Assembly (NCBI RefSeq): GCF_947241705.1
Contig: NC_079262.1
Coordinates: 372,001-436,000 of the forward strand
Length of the DNA stretch: 64,000 nt
Reading direction: 5' to 3'
From: Saccharomyces mikatae IFO 1815
Taxonomy: Eukaryota > Ascomycota > Saccharomycetes > Saccharomycetales > Saccharomycetaceae
Shown one piece after another: positions 1-12,442 of the stretch (its first letter is position 1; every line of letters begins with the position of its first letter). The translations under genes and the position numbers were made by a program. The notes beneath the pieces were generated by a model. It saw only the letters and a program-made list of their open reading frames with translations, was not told the origin of the DNA and ran no database searches.

Positions 1-174
1 GACACCGTGCGAGATCAGGGGAACAACAAGTGAAACAAATGAAGAAAGGTTGAAATAAGCATACCAAAATTCAATATGGGCGAGACGTAGAGGAAATATA
101 CAAAGTCGAACTTGTTGAATAAAGAACGTTACAATTTGGAGCTCTCTTTTAATAGTTTACAGAAATAAGCAAGT

Positions 175-1326
175 ATGGATGTCTCATTTCTAACCAAAAG
201 TGTTCAAATTAATGGTACACAATATAAGATACTACTTCAAAATGGACAAGGTAAATGCGCACTGATTGCCTTAGTGAACGTTTTATTGATCTCGCCTGCC
301 CATGCACGTTATTCCCAAGAAATTTGCAAATTGGTGAAAGGCAAGGAAATTGTTACTTTAAATGAGATCGTACAAACTCTAGCCGATATGGGTGTTCAAA
401 ACCCCAATGGTGCTAGCGTAGAAAAACAACAACTACTTAAAATTCTACCACAACTATATAGCGGGTTGAACATTAACCCAGAATTCAACGGGTCTTTTGA
501 AGATGGGGTGGAAATGTCACTTTTCAGACTCTACAACGTCGGAATCGTGCATGGTTGGATAATAGATGGAGACAATGACCTAAACGCCTATGAACACGTA
601 TCAAAATATTCTTATATGGGCGCTCAAAAGGTTCTGGTGCAGTCGTATGAGATCCAGAAAAATAATGCACAATTTGAAAACGATGAACAAATTCAATCCG
701 ATGCAACTTACCTAAAATCCTTTTTGGCAAGATCTGCTACTCAATTAACTGATTATGGTCTGAATCATCTAAAAGAAATTCTGGTGGAGAGATCATATGC
801 CGTGCTTTTTAGAAATGACCACTTTTGTACATTATACAAGAACAATGGCGAATTGTTTACTCTGGTCACGGATCCTACTTACAGAAACCGCAAAGACATA
901 AACTGGCAGTCGCTTACATCCGTGAATGGATTACAAGATTCTTATTATACTGGAAACTTCATTCCCACAAGTCTGGAAAGAACTGATACTACTGCTACTG
1001 GACAAAATGATTCCTATATTTCTAACCCGTTTAGTGATCAGAACACAGGACGAGTGACCACTAATCAAGGCAATAGTGGAGCAAGTGGAATACAACAGAT
1101 TGAAGACGATGAGGAATTGGCAAGGAGATTACAGGAACAAGAAGATATGCGTGCGGCAAGTAACATGCAAAATGGTTATGCTAATAGCAGTAGCGATAAT
1201 CCAAGAGAAAGATTCCAAAGATCTGAAAAGAACTCAAAGAAAAACAAATTTCTTTCCTTCAATGGAAGTAGTGATGGTAAAAACAGGAAAAGAGACAAGT
1301 TGAAGAAAAGCTGTGTAGTTATGTGA
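175..1326 (+). CDS. MIY1: MINDY-family deubiquitinase
   Basis: 383 aa, close to the length of S. cerevisiae Miy1 (YGL082W), which trims Lys48-linked ubiquitin chains. The N-terminal MINDY catalytic fold is visible: the motif NGQGKCALIALVN places the likely nucleophile at Cys28, and RNDHFCTL places the likely catalytic histidine at His216. A second helix, DDEELARRLQEQED at about 312-325, resembles the ubiquitin-binding MIU motif of this family. The low-complexity basic tail ends in Cys-Val-Val-Met, a CaaX box, so the protein is probably farnesylated and membrane-bound. The start is the first ATG and begins directly at the conserved domain. The function comes from family knowledge; the motifs are seen directly. 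Confidence 0.93.
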   Translation: MDVSFLTKSVQINGTQYKILLQNGQGKCALIALVNVLLISPAHARYSQEICKLVKGKEIVTLNEIVQTLADMGVQNPNGASVEKQQLLKILPQLYSGLNINPEFNGSFEDGVEMSLFRLYNVGIVHGWIIDGDNDLNAYEHVSKYSYMGAQKVLVQSYEIQKNNAQFENDEQIQSDATYLKSFLARSATQLTDYGLNHLKEILVERSYAVLFRNDHFCTLYKNNGELFTLVTDPTYRNRKDINWQSLTSVNGLQDSYYTGNFIPTSLERTDTTATGQNDSYISNPFSDQNTGRVTTNQGNSGASGIQQIEDDEELARRLQEQEDMRAASNMQNGYANSSSDNPRERFQRSEKNSKKNKFLSFNGSSDGKNRKRDKLKKSCVVM

Positions 1327-1722
1327 AGCTATTCTTTTTTTTTTTATTGTATTTTTTATACTTATAGAATAACTCTTTGTAGGTGTCGCCACGTTAGCTC
1401 CTATTTTTGATTTTACTATTTTGTAATTTCGTATAACTATACTTCACTCCTTCACAATATTCAACTTAGTTATAGACCACATAGAGCATCATATTATAAT
1501 ATTATTATCTTTTCCACTGTCACCTTTGGTGTTTCTCCAAACAAAAACGCATGAAGAAACTCCGAACAATATACTGTAGCGGAAACTAATCTTTTTGGAG
1601 GATCTTCGCAAACTACAATAATAGCTAAAGTAGCAAATAATCTTGAGTTCTAAAAACAACACTGATAACCAACTGTGGGTATCTGTATAAGTTTGAAACG
1701 GTGAGAGCAAACTGTCAAAAAT
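1327..1722. other. Intergenic MIY1-YGL081W
   Basis: About 400 AT-rich bases between two genes in the same direction. A T-run straight after the MIY1 stop suits 3'-end formation. A 95-codon minus-strand reading frame here overlaps the start of the next gene and has no recognisable protein features. I see no RNA gene or repeat. Confidence 0.6.
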
Positions 1723-2691
1723 ATGGGTGATATAAGAACTTTTGTTTTCGCTGTAGAAGATACAGAAACAACACATGGTCTATGTAAAATTATTGGTCGG
1801 TCAAGCTTATTTGATCAAAAGAGTTTAGGTAGGCCAAACAATCTTTACTTTGATGAGCCAGAACTAAGCAGAAAACATGCCATGTTATGTATAAAGACAC
1901 CAAAACCAAAAATTCAGAGCGTTCCTTCTATTGAACAACTTCGCATCTGTATTCGAGATTTAAATAACAAGAGTGGTACAGTAAACCTAGTATCTGATGG
2001 ACCAGATGATGAGATTGATTTGAAAAGTGGCGATACTTTTGGCTTGATTGCACTTGCTAATCATTCTTTACGCGACAACCATTATTTAGCCGCCAAGTTG
2101 ATTCTTCAAATTGAACTTGAGTACTTTGATGAACAAAAAGACATAGTTAAATGCACCATTACAAATGTAACCTCTAGGAACAATGATAGATTTCTATCTT
2201 CCCCAGTTCACTCTACATCATTTGCAGATGATAGTAACTCAAGCTGGTATGGATTATCCGAGGCTAGTATTCAAACGGACGCTGCAGACGAGTGTCATGA
2301 AACAAAAACCATAAAGACTCGAGGAGGGAGATTTTCCATCTTTTCATTGGGAAAAAGAACAAGCAAGAAACGTCATGATGCTAGTGGTAACTTCGTAGGG
2401 AAGATTCTTGAAACGAATTCTTTTGAAGAAGAAATCGATACATGTACTGACACAGATACAACAGATACAACAGAAGAGCAAGAAGAAGAAGAAGAAGAAG
2501 GGGGGGAACAAGGTGGGGAAATAGAACTTGAAATTATTAGAGTAAGAAGGGTCAAAACTAGGACCAAGATAGAGAAAACAATTGATCGCTTCCCAAAGAA
2601 CAAAGGAATTACCTCTGCCCCTCAGCAATCTAACAGTATGTGGATATTACTAATAATAATCTTGCTTTTTGATCGCTTACTATCGATTTAG
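1723..2691 (+). CDS. YGL081W: FHA-domain, tail-anchored protein (YGL081W orthologue)
   Basis: 322 aa, orthologue by position and sequence of the uncharacterised S. cerevisiae YGL081W. An FHA phosphothreonine-binding domain spans about residues 5-130, with the diagnostic GR at 25-26 and SRKH at 49-52. A long polar linker follows, including an acidic run of glutamates around residue 255. The last 18 residues are a hydrophobic stretch (SMWILLIIILLFDRLLSI), which looks like a C-terminal tail anchor. The architecture of N-terminal FHA, linker and C-terminal anchor resembles the Far9/Far10 and SLMAP proteins of STRIPAK complexes. That likeness is inference; no function is established. A poly-purine GAAGAAGAA tract encodes the acidic run. 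Confidence 0.88.
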   Translation: MGDIRTFVFAVEDTETTHGLCKIIGRSSLFDQKSLGRPNNLYFDEPELSRKHAMLCIKTPKPKIQSVPSIEQLRICIRDLNNKSGTVNLVSDGPDDEIDLKSGDTFGLIALANHSLRDNHYLAAKLILQIELEYFDEQKDIVKCTITNVTSRNNDRFLSSPVHSTSFADDSNSSWYGLSEASIQTDAADECHETKTIKTRGGRFSIFSLGKRTSKKRHDASGNFVGKILETNSFEEEIDTCTDTDTTDTTEEQEEEEEEGGEQGGEIELEIIRVRRVKTRTKIEKTIDRFPKNKGITSAPQQSNSMWILLIIILLFDRLLSI

Positions 2692-2989
2692 AATACAATT
2701 TAAAACCCAGCTCAATACTTCTGGATGGTATTATAAGTACTTTATAGCTAGCTAAACAAGTGGAGTATTTTCATTAGGCAATGGCTTGCCAAGTTCTATT
2801 TCGCGGCGCCCCCCGCTTTAACCGAGGCGAATGACAAATGTTCCTGGTCAAGAAGGAATAGCCATTATCACTTGTGTTCCCCACTTAATTCCTTTAATGA
2901 ACTATAAAGACCGCTCTCTTGCCAGTTGTCACACGTTAGCACATCTATTTATATAAGCATAGATTCCTTCTGCACTGTGGTCGAAAAGA

Positions 2990-3382
2990 ATGTCTCAACC
3001 TATCCAACGTGCTGCAGCACGCTCATTTCTTCAAAAATACATTAATAAAGAAACTTTGAAATATATCTTCACGACACACTTCTGGGGACCCGTTTCAAAT
3101 TTTGGTATCCCGATTGCTGCCATATATGATCTGAAAAAAGATCCTACGCTAATCTCAGGCCCGATGACCTTCGCTTTAGTTACCTATTCAGGCGTCTTTA
3201 TGAAATACGCTCTTGCAGTATCACCTAAAAACTACTTACTTTTTGGATGTCACCTTATCAATGAAACTGCACAATTAGCGCAAGGCTATAGATTTCTCAA
3301 GTATACATATTTTACAACAGATGAAGAGAAAAAGGCTCTAGATAAGGAATGGAAAGAGAAAGAGAAGGCTGGTAAACAATAA
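2990..3382 (+). CDS. MPC1: Mitochondrial pyruvate carrier subunit 1
   Basis: 130 aa, almost identical to S. cerevisiae Mpc1 (YGL080W) as I recall it. Mpc1 pairs with Mpc2 or Mpc3 in the inner mitochondrial membrane to import pyruvate. The family core is visible: FTTHFWGPVSNFGIPIAAI at about 27-45, then hydrophobic helices covering residues about 53-75 and 80-100, and the family's NETAQL motif near 92. The C-terminus is a charged lysine/glutamate tail. A TATATAAG element lies only about 40 bases upstream of the ATG, at 2950-2957. The start matches the conserved family N-terminus. Confidence 0.96.
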   Translation: MSQPIQRAAARSFLQKYINKETLKYIFTTHFWGPVSNFGIPIAAIYDLKKDPTLISGPMTFALVTYSGVFMKYALAVSPKNYLLFGCHLINETAQLAQGYRFLKYTYFTTDEEKKALDKEWKEKEKAGKQ

Positions 3383-3817
3383 AAAAGATAAGGTCTACGA
3401 GCCTGAAGGATGTTACTTGATGAAACTACAAAAAAGAACAAACAAAACAGGCCAATAAATAGTTTCCATACAGATTTGTTATATTTACTTCTTTTTTTTC
3501 TACTTTTCACGAATGCATGCTATAGAAGTATTGTCTCACTAAGTTTCGTTTTATTTTGCAACCAGTTCTGATGCCGAACTATAAAAAGATGGTGTATTTC
3601 TAAATAACCTAAATAACTATCATGTCTTCATTCAAGTGTTTTCTTAATATGTACAGCTTTTTCCTACTACCTCATTCCAGACATAGCCATATTCAATTAT
3701 TTTAAGAAACTAAAAAAGACCATTTTTTACATAAAACATCGTTGGTTGTAAATTTTATGATGAAAGAGAGTAGCAAAAGAGAAAAATAATGGTTAGATCA
3801 TTTAGCATAGACCAATA
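3383..3817. other. Intergenic MPC1-KXD1
   Basis: About 430 AT-rich bases between two plus-strand genes. No RNA gene, LTR or convincing reading frame is seen. A minus-strand frame at 3286-3510 overlaps the MPC1 end and is dominated by phenylalanine and serine from poly-purine sequence. Confidence 0.55.
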
Positions 3818-4468
3818 ATGACTGGATTACCGGAGGAAAATGATGATGAAGAAGCGTTTTCTGCAGTTCATTCTTCAACACCTAGTATTAATTCGCAATC
3901 TTATGCGATTCCTATAACAGAGGAAATGTGCAGCTCCTTCCATGATTCTATCAGCACCAGTAGCAACTCCAGCAGCAGTATCGCTAGTTATGGAAGTGGA
4001 GTCTCAGACATTGTTGAGACAAACGAACTGGAAAGTGAATCGAATGTTGATGATGATTTGTTCTTAGATAATGATATCCCTCAAACAAATAATATACTGC
4101 TCGCAGAAGCTCAAGATCCTAGTCCAATATTTGACGTTTCTAGGTATGTTTTTGACTCTCTTAAACAATCCATCGATTGTACAGATTTCTCGGAAGCGCT
4201 TTCCTTACAAACCAAGACTTCTGCCATTATAAACTCGAAAAGTTTAGAACTTAAACAATATGTTGATGAAATGGAGGTCAGATTGAATCGATTGCAAGAG
4301 AAGTTTGAAAGTGGTGTAGCCACATCGAGAAAAATAAAACATAATTTAGAAACTTCCAGAAAGAATATCGACTATTTAAACTCTGCTTTGCGAATTGATT
4401 TTCCAATAGAATTCAACCAGGCAAAGGAAAAAATACTTGAACGCAAATTAAACGAAGACAACGATTGA
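3818..4468 (+). CDS. KXD1: BLOC-1 complex subunit KXD1
   Basis: 216 aa, orthologue by position and sequence of S. cerevisiae Kxd1 (YGL079W), a subunit of the yeast BLOC-1 complex, which acts on endosomes and helps place the Rab GAP Msb3. The first 100 residues are acidic and serine-rich, with no fold visible. Residues about 105-205 form a predicted coiled-coil segment with conserved helical heptads (from [19 protein letters not shown] on), which is the KxDL region of the family. Function is from family knowledge. The start is the first ATG of the open frame. Confidence 0.9.
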   Translation: MTGLPEENDDEEAFSAVHSSTPSINSQSYAIPITEEMCSSFHDSISTSSNSSSSIASYGSGVSDIVETNELESESNVDDDLFLDNDIPQTNNILLAEAQDPSPIFDVSRYVFDSLKQSIDCTDFSEALSLQTKTSAIINSKSLELKQYVDEMEVRLNRLQEKFESGVATSRKIKHNLETSRKNIDYLNSALRIDFPIEFNQAKEKILERKLNEDND

Positions 4469-4645
4469 TAATATAATGAAGTTTTTTTTTGAAAATATGT
4501 ATACTATATGGTAACGTCAGTTTAAATAATATTAATGATAAGTGAAAGCGGCGGGTATATTAGTAATATACAATGTTAATAAATTTCCGATTCTCATTTA
4601 ATTACTTTCAAAGAAAGTAAGCTAAGAAAGAGAAAAGGAAAACTC

Positions 4646-6214
4646 CTAATCGAAAGTGATTTTTTTTGGTTTCTTAGTCAAATCAACATCTTTGAAGAAT
4701 GAACCATAAGCACTATGTTCCTTCTTTTTGGTGTGAGTACCGAACTTTATCAAATCTTCAGGAACAGGTTGATTAGCACCATTCAACACGTTAACCAGCC
4801 CACCAGCCAAATGTTTTTCTTGTTCAGTGAATAGAGTGTGAGCCGTACCCGTTTGACCAGCTCTACCGGTTCTACCGATTCTATGGACATAATCCTCCAC
4901 AGTTAATGGAAAAGTTAAATTAATAACGGTCTTAACATTTGGTATATCCAGACCTCTTGCCGCAACGTCGGTGGCCAATAGCAAGTTAGACTTGCCACTT
5001 TTGAACTCATTCAAAGCTTGCGTTCTTTGTTGTTGGGACAAATCACCATGAATAGCTGCGACACTGTATCCGTTGTATTTCAGATTTCTTTCAACACGAG
5101 CGGCTTCCTTCTTATAAAGGGCAAAAATCAAGACTTTTTCATTCTTTTTTGGACCAGAATGGTACTTTTTCAACAGTTCCAATAACTTTCTCTCTTTTGC
5201 GCGTGGATCCACGACCTCAACAATCTGTGTGATTTTTTTATTGGCGGTTAATTGATCTGTATTACCAATAGATACCTTAATTGGATTTTTCATGAAAGTG
5301 GAAGCCAATTCACGGACTTCCTTAGGCCAGGTAGCTGTAAACATAAGAGTTTGCCTTTTGGATACATTCGTTTCTCTAATGATATTCTTGATATCTTCTT
5401 CAAAACCCTTTTCTAGCATTCTGTCTGCTTCATCTAGCACTAAGTAGTTTACTTGAGAAAGATCAACAGATCCTTCCTGTAATAAATCTAATAATCTACC
5501 AGGAGTAGCAACCACTACTTGTGACTTCTTTAATTGGTTTCTTTGCTCATCCTTTGGAACACCACCGTAAACGCAACAACATTGCATACCAACTTTGTCG
5601 GTTAATATAATCAAATTATCATAAATTTGGGAAGCCAATTCTCTTGTTGGGGAAATTACTAAAACCTGTATACCTCTTTTCTTTTGATCATTCATCAAAT
5701 GACTAATAGCCGGAACACCGAAAGCAAATGTCTTTCCAGAACCAGTTTCAGCAACACCAACAACATCTTTACCAGACAACAAATATGGCCACGCCACAGC
5801 TTGAATTGGTGTTGGTTTTGGAAACTTAGAAATTTCTGCTTGAATAGAGGGATCCAAGGAAAGATAATCAAATGATAATAAAGGACGTAGATTCAGGTTA
5901 GAAGGGTCCTCAACGGCAACTTCATTCTCCTTGAAATATTCGTCAACTTCTACTTGTGGAACATTGGTTAATGCTTCGCTCTGAGAATAGAACTCATTAG
6001 CCACTGCAGAAGTAGGTTCAAGTTTCTTTTCAGACTCTTTCTGTGGTGCATCCGCTTCATCACTCTTCTTCTCCTTTTTATGTTTTTTATCCTTCTTTTC
6101 CTTTCTGTCCTTCTTATCCTTTTTATCCTTCTTATGTTTTTTACTCTTCTTCTTCTCAATTACCTCTTCATCCACAACTTTTCTCTTCTTGTCTTTAATT
6201 TCTTCCTTTGTCAT
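4646..6214 (-). CDS. DBP3: DEAD-box RNA helicase Dbp3
   Basis: 522 aa, orthologue of S. cerevisiae Dbp3 (YGL078C), a nucleolar ATP-dependent RNA helicase in 60S ribosome assembly (27SA2 pre-rRNA processing). The first 60 residues are a lysine-rich tail typical of nucleolar helicases. The helicase core shows all the expected motifs: AETGSGKT at 155-162 (Walker A), PTRELA at 189-194, TPGR at 237-240, DEAD at 261-264, TAT replacing the usual SAT, and [10 protein letters not shown] near the end of RecA domain 2. The upstream region carries adjacent PAC and RRPE elements, the usual control signature of ribosome-assembly genes. Confidence 0.96.
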   Translation of the reverse strand: MTKEEIKDKKRKVVDEEVIEKKKSKKHKKDKKDKKDRKEKKDKKHKKEKKSDEADAPQKESEKKLEPTSAVANEFYSQSEALTNVPQVEVDEYFKENEVAVEDPSNLNLRPLLSFDYLSLDPSIQAEISKFPKPTPIQAVAWPYLLSGKDVVGVAETGSGKTFAFGVPAISHLMNDQKKRGIQVLVISPTRELASQIYDNLIILTDKVGMQCCCVYGGVPKDEQRNQLKKSQVVVATPGRLLDLLQEGSVDLSQVNYLVLDEADRMLEKGFEEDIKNIIRETNVSKRQTLMFTATWPKEVRELASTFMKNPIKVSIGNTDQLTANKKITQIVEVVDPRAKERKLLELLKKYHSGPKKNEKVLIFALYKKEAARVERNLKYNGYSVAAIHGDLSQQQRTQALNEFKSGKSNLLLATDVAARGLDIPNVKTVINLTFPLTVEDYVHRIGRTGRAGQTGTAHTLFTEQEKHLAGGLVNVLNGANQPVPEDLIKFGTHTKKKEHSAYGSFFKDVDLTKKPKKITFD

Positions 6215-6346
6215 TTTCGTTGTTAAATATCAAACTATAGCCACTTTTGTACTCGTCAACAGCGTATGGAAGGAAGTTAAGGTATAACTTTGATGCTGTT
6301 GTATTACTGTCAGTCTATTATTAATAGTTTCTTATTTGCTTCTTAG

Positions 6347-6369
6347 GCGATGAGATGAAAAAATTTTCA
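6347..6369. promoter_or_regulatory. PAC and RRPE elements of the DBP3 promoter
   Basis: GCGATGAGATGA (6347-6358) is a full PAC motif, and the overlapping palindrome TGAAAAAATTTTCA (6356-6369) is a full RRPE. They lie about 135 bases upstream of the DBP3 start. In S. cerevisiae these two motifs, bound by Dot6/Tod6 and Stb3, mark ribosome-biogenesis genes and usually sit close together in this order. The rest of the 6215-6602 intergenic region shows nothing else clear. Confidence 0.8.
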
Positions 6370-6602
6370 TTCCTTTTTCCGCAAAAATAATTTAAGAAGT
6401 TTAAATTACAGTCACAATATTTTGTAGAAGCGCAAAGACTGAGAGATATTTATGTTATAATATCTGAGACTCCCTGACTGAGTTGCTGATTTGAGATAAG
6501 TTACTAAAACCATTTCCTTAAAAGAAACTTCATTTTTAATTCTTCTATGCAAATAGTGTATGTACATAAGTAAATAATGGTTCGATCAAGAACATTATAG
6601 AA

Positions 6603-8294
6603 CTACTTCTTACCCCACGGAACGTGTTCGTTTTCTACTTCAATATCAGAGGCTGCAAGAGAAAATTCTCGACTATCTTCAATAGTATCAAAATGATTAG
6701 CAAAGTCTGTCTGATCAATCTCGGATTCTTCTACGGCGTGAAATTCCTTCTTACCTTTATATTTCCAGTACAAAATCGAATACGCAGTATAACCAACAAT
6801 AACAACACAAACGTAATTCATATTATCTTTTGTTACAGGTAAAACTGGTGGGAAGGAAAAAAATACCACAGCGAAGAGAGTCCAACCCAAAAGAACAATA
6901 TTTGAGAAAAATCCAAATTTACCAAGCCAGAATGGTCCATGTGCTATGTCACGCTTTTTATTGAGTAAACATACAACCGGAATGATGTAAGATAACAATA
7001 AAAACGCAATACAACCAGTAATTAGAGACTGAAAAGCTGTACTAGAAGCCAAGTAAAGTAGACCAATAAGTGATATCCATGCGCACGACATTAAATGAGC
7101 GTTTAAAGGTACACCAGTGTGTGGGTTAACTTGCGACCATAAACGTGATAATGGCAGGCCGTTGTCCCTGGAAAACGACCAACATAATCTTGCTTGCCAA
7201 GTGTGACAGGCAATGACACAACCGAAGGAAGTAAATAAAATCAAGCAACCAAGGAAAATCGCACCAGATTTATTACCCAAGGCTTGATTGTAAATGTCCA
7301 AGATTGGGGCACCTGTAGTGGATGACAAGATACCGTCCAGATCTTTGATGGAGAAAAACATTGCAATGACATAACAGAAGGAAGTGACGAAGCCGATGGC
7401 AATAGTGCCCATAATAGCAATAGGAATAACTCTTTCCGGTTTTTCAACCTCAAAAGCCATATGAGTAGCACAGTCAAGACACGAAAACGACCAAGCTGGG
7501 TTAATCAGACCAACAATGAAGGCAATACCACCATTTTTCCAACCAGTTTCGTTATAAAATGTAGCAAAAACGAACTTACTATCGTTGAACTTCCCGTGGG
7601 AACATGCTAAGACAGTTATTGTGATTGTGAAAAAGGATAAAAGTGATATGTAAAGGGATGAAGATGAAATAATGGGTAAGGACTTACCATAACAGTTAAA
7701 AAACATCAGAAACAAATGCAACAATTCAAAACAAACGAATATATGCCATCTTTTGGGAGTAAATTCAGAGTGCATCAACGCATACATACCAACAACTTCG
7801 GTAGCAACAGCCAACGTAGTTGACGCACTCGTGAACACAGACCCAGCATAGGCAAAGGAACCACACATGAAGGCTGCAAATCTTTTATACTTAGGAGGGG
7901 CTAGCTTCAAGGACCACCAAAACTGACCGCCGGCGTGAGGATACGCAGACGATAGTTCCCCCAGAGAAGTACCAATACAAATAGATATCAGTGCAACAAT
8001 AATTATACCGTAAACAATCATCATGGGCCCACCAGAAGATATGCCCGCGACCATTGACGTAGAAATACCGAACCATGAATTAGTCAACCCAAACCCGACA
8101 CCAAGGATGGACCATAGAGAGAACGACTTCCTTAGATGTACTTCACCATCCCCGGCCACAACTCCCTTTCCATTCATGTCATCCAATGGCTTCATTTCTT
8201 CCTCGACTCTTAAGTCTCTTTTGTGCACATAATTGTTCGAAGACTGGTCTGGCACCATATAGTCACCGGATGTATTATCATTACGGATACTCAT
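6603..8294 (-). CDS. HNM1: Choline/ethanolamine transporter
   Basis: 563 aa, the same length as S. cerevisiae Hnm1 (YGL077C), the plasma-membrane permease for choline (also ethanolamine and nitrogen mustard). It belongs to the amino acid-polyamine-choline family. The family start is seen near residue 55-80 (SFSLWSILGVGFGLTNSW), followed by about 12 hydrophobic membrane segments. Both termini are hydrophilic and acidic and probably cytoplasmic. The promoter contains an inositol/choline-type element (8529-8538), fitting the known control of HNM1 by Ino2/Ino4 together with phospholipid synthesis genes. Confidence 0.96.
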   Translation of the reverse strand: MSIRNDNTSGDYMVPDQSSNNYVHKRDLRVEEEMKPLDDMNGKGVVAGDGEVHLRKSFSLWSILGVGFGLTNSWFGISTSMVAGISSGGPMMIVYGIIIVALISICIGTSLGELSSAYPHAGGQFWWSLKLAPPKYKRFAAFMCGSFAYAGSVFTSASTTLAVATEVVGMYALMHSEFTPKRWHIFVCFELLHLFLMFFNCYGKSLPIISSSSLYISLLSFFTITITVLACSHGKFNDSKFVFATFYNETGWKNGGIAFIVGLINPAWSFSCLDCATHMAFEVEKPERVIPIAIMGTIAIGFVTSFCYVIAMFFSIKDLDGILSSTTGAPILDIYNQALGNKSGAIFLGCLILFTSFGCVIACHTWQARLCWSFSRDNGLPLSRLWSQVNPHTGVPLNAHLMSCAWISLIGLLYLASSTAFQSLITGCIAFLLLSYIIPVVCLLNKKRDIAHGPFWLGKFGFFSNIVLLGWTLFAVVFFSFPPVLPVTKDNMNYVCVVIVGYTAYSILYWKYKGKKEFHAVEESEIDQTDFANHFDTIEDSREFSLAASDIEVENEHVPWGKK

Positions 8295-8528
8295 CGTTCT
8301 TCGAGATGTCGATCTTTGAGTAAGTCAGCCCGTTAACACAGAAATATATTCTATTGATAGTTTTAAGATAACAATTTTTTTTACAAGTTATATATCACAT
8401 GCACAGATACCTTCTTTATAGATATACAGGGCTGTTTCTGAATACATTATTTAACGCCCGTTGTATCGGCAGCCCAGAGAAGTCACGACTGCTTATCTTC
8501 GGTTTTTTTTCGTTATATAGGCTCTGCG

Positions 8529-8538
8529 CATGTGAAGA
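8529..8538 (+). promoter_or_regulatory. Inositol/choline response element (Ino2/Ino4) upstream of HNM1
   Basis: CATGTGAAGA matches the core CATGTGAA of the UASINO/ICRE bound by the Ino2-Ino4 pair. It lies about 235 bases upstream of the HNM1 ATG. A second, weaker CACATG occurs at 8397-8402. Control of HNM1 by these factors is known in S. cerevisiae; conservation here is inferred from the motif alone. The rest of 8295-8686 also holds the RPL7A 3' end and shows nothing else clear. Confidence 0.6.
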
Positions 8539-8686
8539 AAGTAAAACAAATCCAATCCTTGGTCATTAGTGACGAAATCCCGTATTAATATAAAGGTACA
8601 ATATACAAACTAGTGAATAACAGAACTACATAAAACTATAGATAGAATGAGCTTAGTTATATGATGGTACACGTCTTTCAACTAGC

Positions 8687-10346
<1,660 letters not shown>

Positions 10347-10560
10347 TGTGATCTTAATTTGCTTGGTTGTTTGTCTAAATAATACACTATTTGTTAAATG
10401 AAAAATAAGTTTAATAGCTCGAATCTCTTAGTATACCAAAAAGGATGATGTTAGCAGACAGATTCAGGTGGTGATGATATTCGAAAGCCGCTGCGTCTGA
10501 TGCCGACGAGTTTTCCAAATTATTTTACCGTTAACTTAGAAGAAAAGGTACGGATGTCAC

Positions 10561-10574
10561 AAATGCATGGGTGT
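10561..10574 (-). promoter_or_regulatory. Rap1-type site upstream of RPL7A
   Basis: On the minus strand the sequence reads ACACCCATGCATTT, one base from the Rap1 consensus ACACCCATACATTT. It lies about 215 bases upstream of the RPL7A ATG, the usual distance in yeast ribosomal protein genes, where Rap1 recruits Fhl1 and Ifh1. A GACGCA core lies about 70 bases nearer the gene. Confidence 0.75.
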
Positions 10575-10682
10575 AATATAGTAACTGTTTCATTACTGCG
10601 GAATATTTTCTTAGGTTTCATCATCAATATATTCAAATTAAATAAAGATTATTGAGACATATTAGCTCAGTCGAGCCTCAAG

Positions 10683-10710
10683 AGATAGATAGAGAGATAG
10701 ATAGAGATAG
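10683..10710. repeat. Short GATA/GA repeat
   Basis: An imperfect run of AGATAGATAGAGAGATAGATAGAGATAG type in the RPL7A-MPS2 intergenic region. It is a small simple-sequence repeat, likely to vary in length between strains. Confidence 0.7.
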
Positions 10711-11272
10711 AAGAAAAGGATAAAGAGTTGTATTCAATATTCAGCCCCGAAAGATGGTGTAATTTAAGTTGACAACATCGCATTTATAATGCTAGTCACT
10801 TTTTGGAATGCCAGAATCGGCAGTATCATCACTAAATGAACACATTTTCCCCTATCCACTTCTTCATCTTAAATCGAAGATTTACATATTTGAGGTGTAA
10901 CGTGAAATATCACATGAACTCATGAGACATAAAACATCTACCTGTCATATTTATGTTGCCACACTATATCTCTTATCATTTGAATACTTATAAAACCATA
11001 CACCTTTTAAGTATAAGATTATATTTAAATTTGGAAAGAAGAAAAGATCAAGAGTGTCGTAAACTTGTTCTGTTCATCCTTTTTATACTTCGAAAAGCGA
11101 GTTTTTCATTTTTTTCATTCATGACGGCGGCAGACCTAAAAAAAAATAGTTAGGACTAGCGATTTGTCATGGATTCATATCAACGATTTAGCTATTTTAT
11201 GTTCAAAGCTATCATGAAAGTTATATTTAACTATTTCATGTTATATTACCCAATTGTTGGAAATTCCAAGGA

Positions 11273-12442
11273 CTATATGCCGAATACTTTGCTATAAGCA
11301 TCATCTACCTTGGCAGTTGAAGCGTATTCTGTTTCTAAATCCGTGTGATCTTCAAAGAACCACACAATTTTGCTTAATATGCCACTACTTTCCCACCATG
11401 ATAACTGTAACCTTGAGTTTTGAGAAGGCGTATCATGGCCATAAAAGAGTTTTTTAATGTATGGAAACACACCGGCCAGGAGGAGGAAGCAGATTAAAAT
11501 TCTTATTATTGCTTTTACCCATAAACGAGATGAAAACAGGTCAGCATAATTATTTGAAATGAAATCACCTTCAGAAATTGAGGACTTTCGCTTTAAAAGT
11601 GCTACTTTATCGTTGCTGTAATTTAATCCTCGTTCTCGCCGTATTTGATCCTTCAAAAATGATATAGTGTCCGTTTGTCTCTGTAGTCTACTTTTGAACT
11701 CTTCTAGAATGGCTTTTTGATCAATTCCAGCAACGATGGATGATTCGGAGTCAGCCGTTCTAGGGAAATCTTGATTGTTTTCTGCTTGTCTAGTTTTCTG
11801 TAAGTCACTGAATTGTTGATGTATAGAAGCGTACTTCTCGTGATAAATTTCAAGTCTTCTTTTCAATTCGTTTACCTGTCTTTCATTCTCCTGGAGTAAT
11901 TTTTGCTTCGTATTCAGTTCCCTTTGCAATTCTTCCACTTGCACCTTTGATGCGTCTCCTATATTGTTTTGGTTGACCACTTTGCTAGGTGGTTCAGTGG
12001 GCTTCCTTCCGGGCGTTAATACCCCACGTTCTTGAATATTCTTATTTTTATTCTCAACTAGGGATTCTGAAGATGATTTCGAATCCACACTTACCAGAAA
12101 GTCACGTGGAATGTAATCTAAATCAATGAATGCGTCTTCTAGAACTTCCTTGAACGAACGATTAATCAAATTGAAAAAGATATCATCAAATTCTTCTTTG
12201 TGTATCTTAAAGAATGTCTTTGTATTAGAAAATGTGCGAAATAAATCTGTATTGATTCCAGAAAATAATGGTAATCGAAGATCATAAGACCCATTCTTTT
12301 GCGCCTTTTGAAATATATCTTCAATAATCTCGATTAACTTTGGTAAATCTTTACCATATATAAAGTCCCCACTAATAGGCTTGTCAATTTGGTCCCATGC
12401 ATACTTGAAAATGCCATCAATTACATCATCTTCCATACTCAT
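11273..12442 (-). CDS. MPS2: Spindle pole body membrane protein Mps2
   Basis: 389 aa, orthologue of S. cerevisiae Mps2 (YGL075C, about 387 aa). Mps2 anchors and duplicates the spindle pole body in the nuclear envelope with Bbp1, Nbp1 and the SUN protein Mps3. The N-terminal globular part covers residues 1-150. A long coiled coil runs from about 165 to 275 ([20 protein letters not shown] and on). A membrane segment ([18 protein letters not shown]) lies near 313-330, followed by a short lumenal tail. The sequence differs from S. cerevisiae in many places, as is usual for this fast-evolving protein. Confidence 0.94.
   Translation of the reverse strand: MSMEDDVIDGIFKYAWDQIDKPISGDFIYGKDLPKLIEIIEDIFQKAQKNGSYDLRLPLFSGINTDLFRTFSNTKTFFKIHKEEFDDIFFNLINRSFKEVLEDAFIDLDYIPRDFLVSVDSKSSSESLVENKNKNIQERGVLTPGRKPTEPPSKVVNQNNIGDASKVQVEELQRELNTKQKLLQENERQVNELKRRLEIYHEKYASIHQQFSDLQKTRQAENNQDFPRTADSESSIVAGIDQKAILEEFKSRLQRQTDTISFLKDQIRRERGLNYSNDKVALLKRKSSISEGDFISNNYADLFSSRLWVKAIIRILICFLLLAGVFPYIKKLFYGHDTPSQNSRLQLSWWESSGILSKIVWFFEDHTDLETEYASTAKVDDAYSKVFGI

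Larger units (their letters stand above)
10347..11272. other. Intergenic RPL7A-MPS2
   Basis: About 925 bases holding the RPL7A promoter (right of its ATG on the minus strand) and the MPS2 3' flank. It contains a Rap1-type site (10561-10574), a TGCGTC (Fhl1-like GACGCA) at 10492-10497 and a GATA-like short repeat (about 10683-10710). I see no protein gene; the short reading frames here have no recognisable features. Confidence 0.6.

Noticed and set aside
2783-2792. TTGCCAAG before MPC1 as a Rim101 site
   Set aside because: A single motif of this length is expected by chance in such a region, and no link between MPC1 and pH signalling is known to me.
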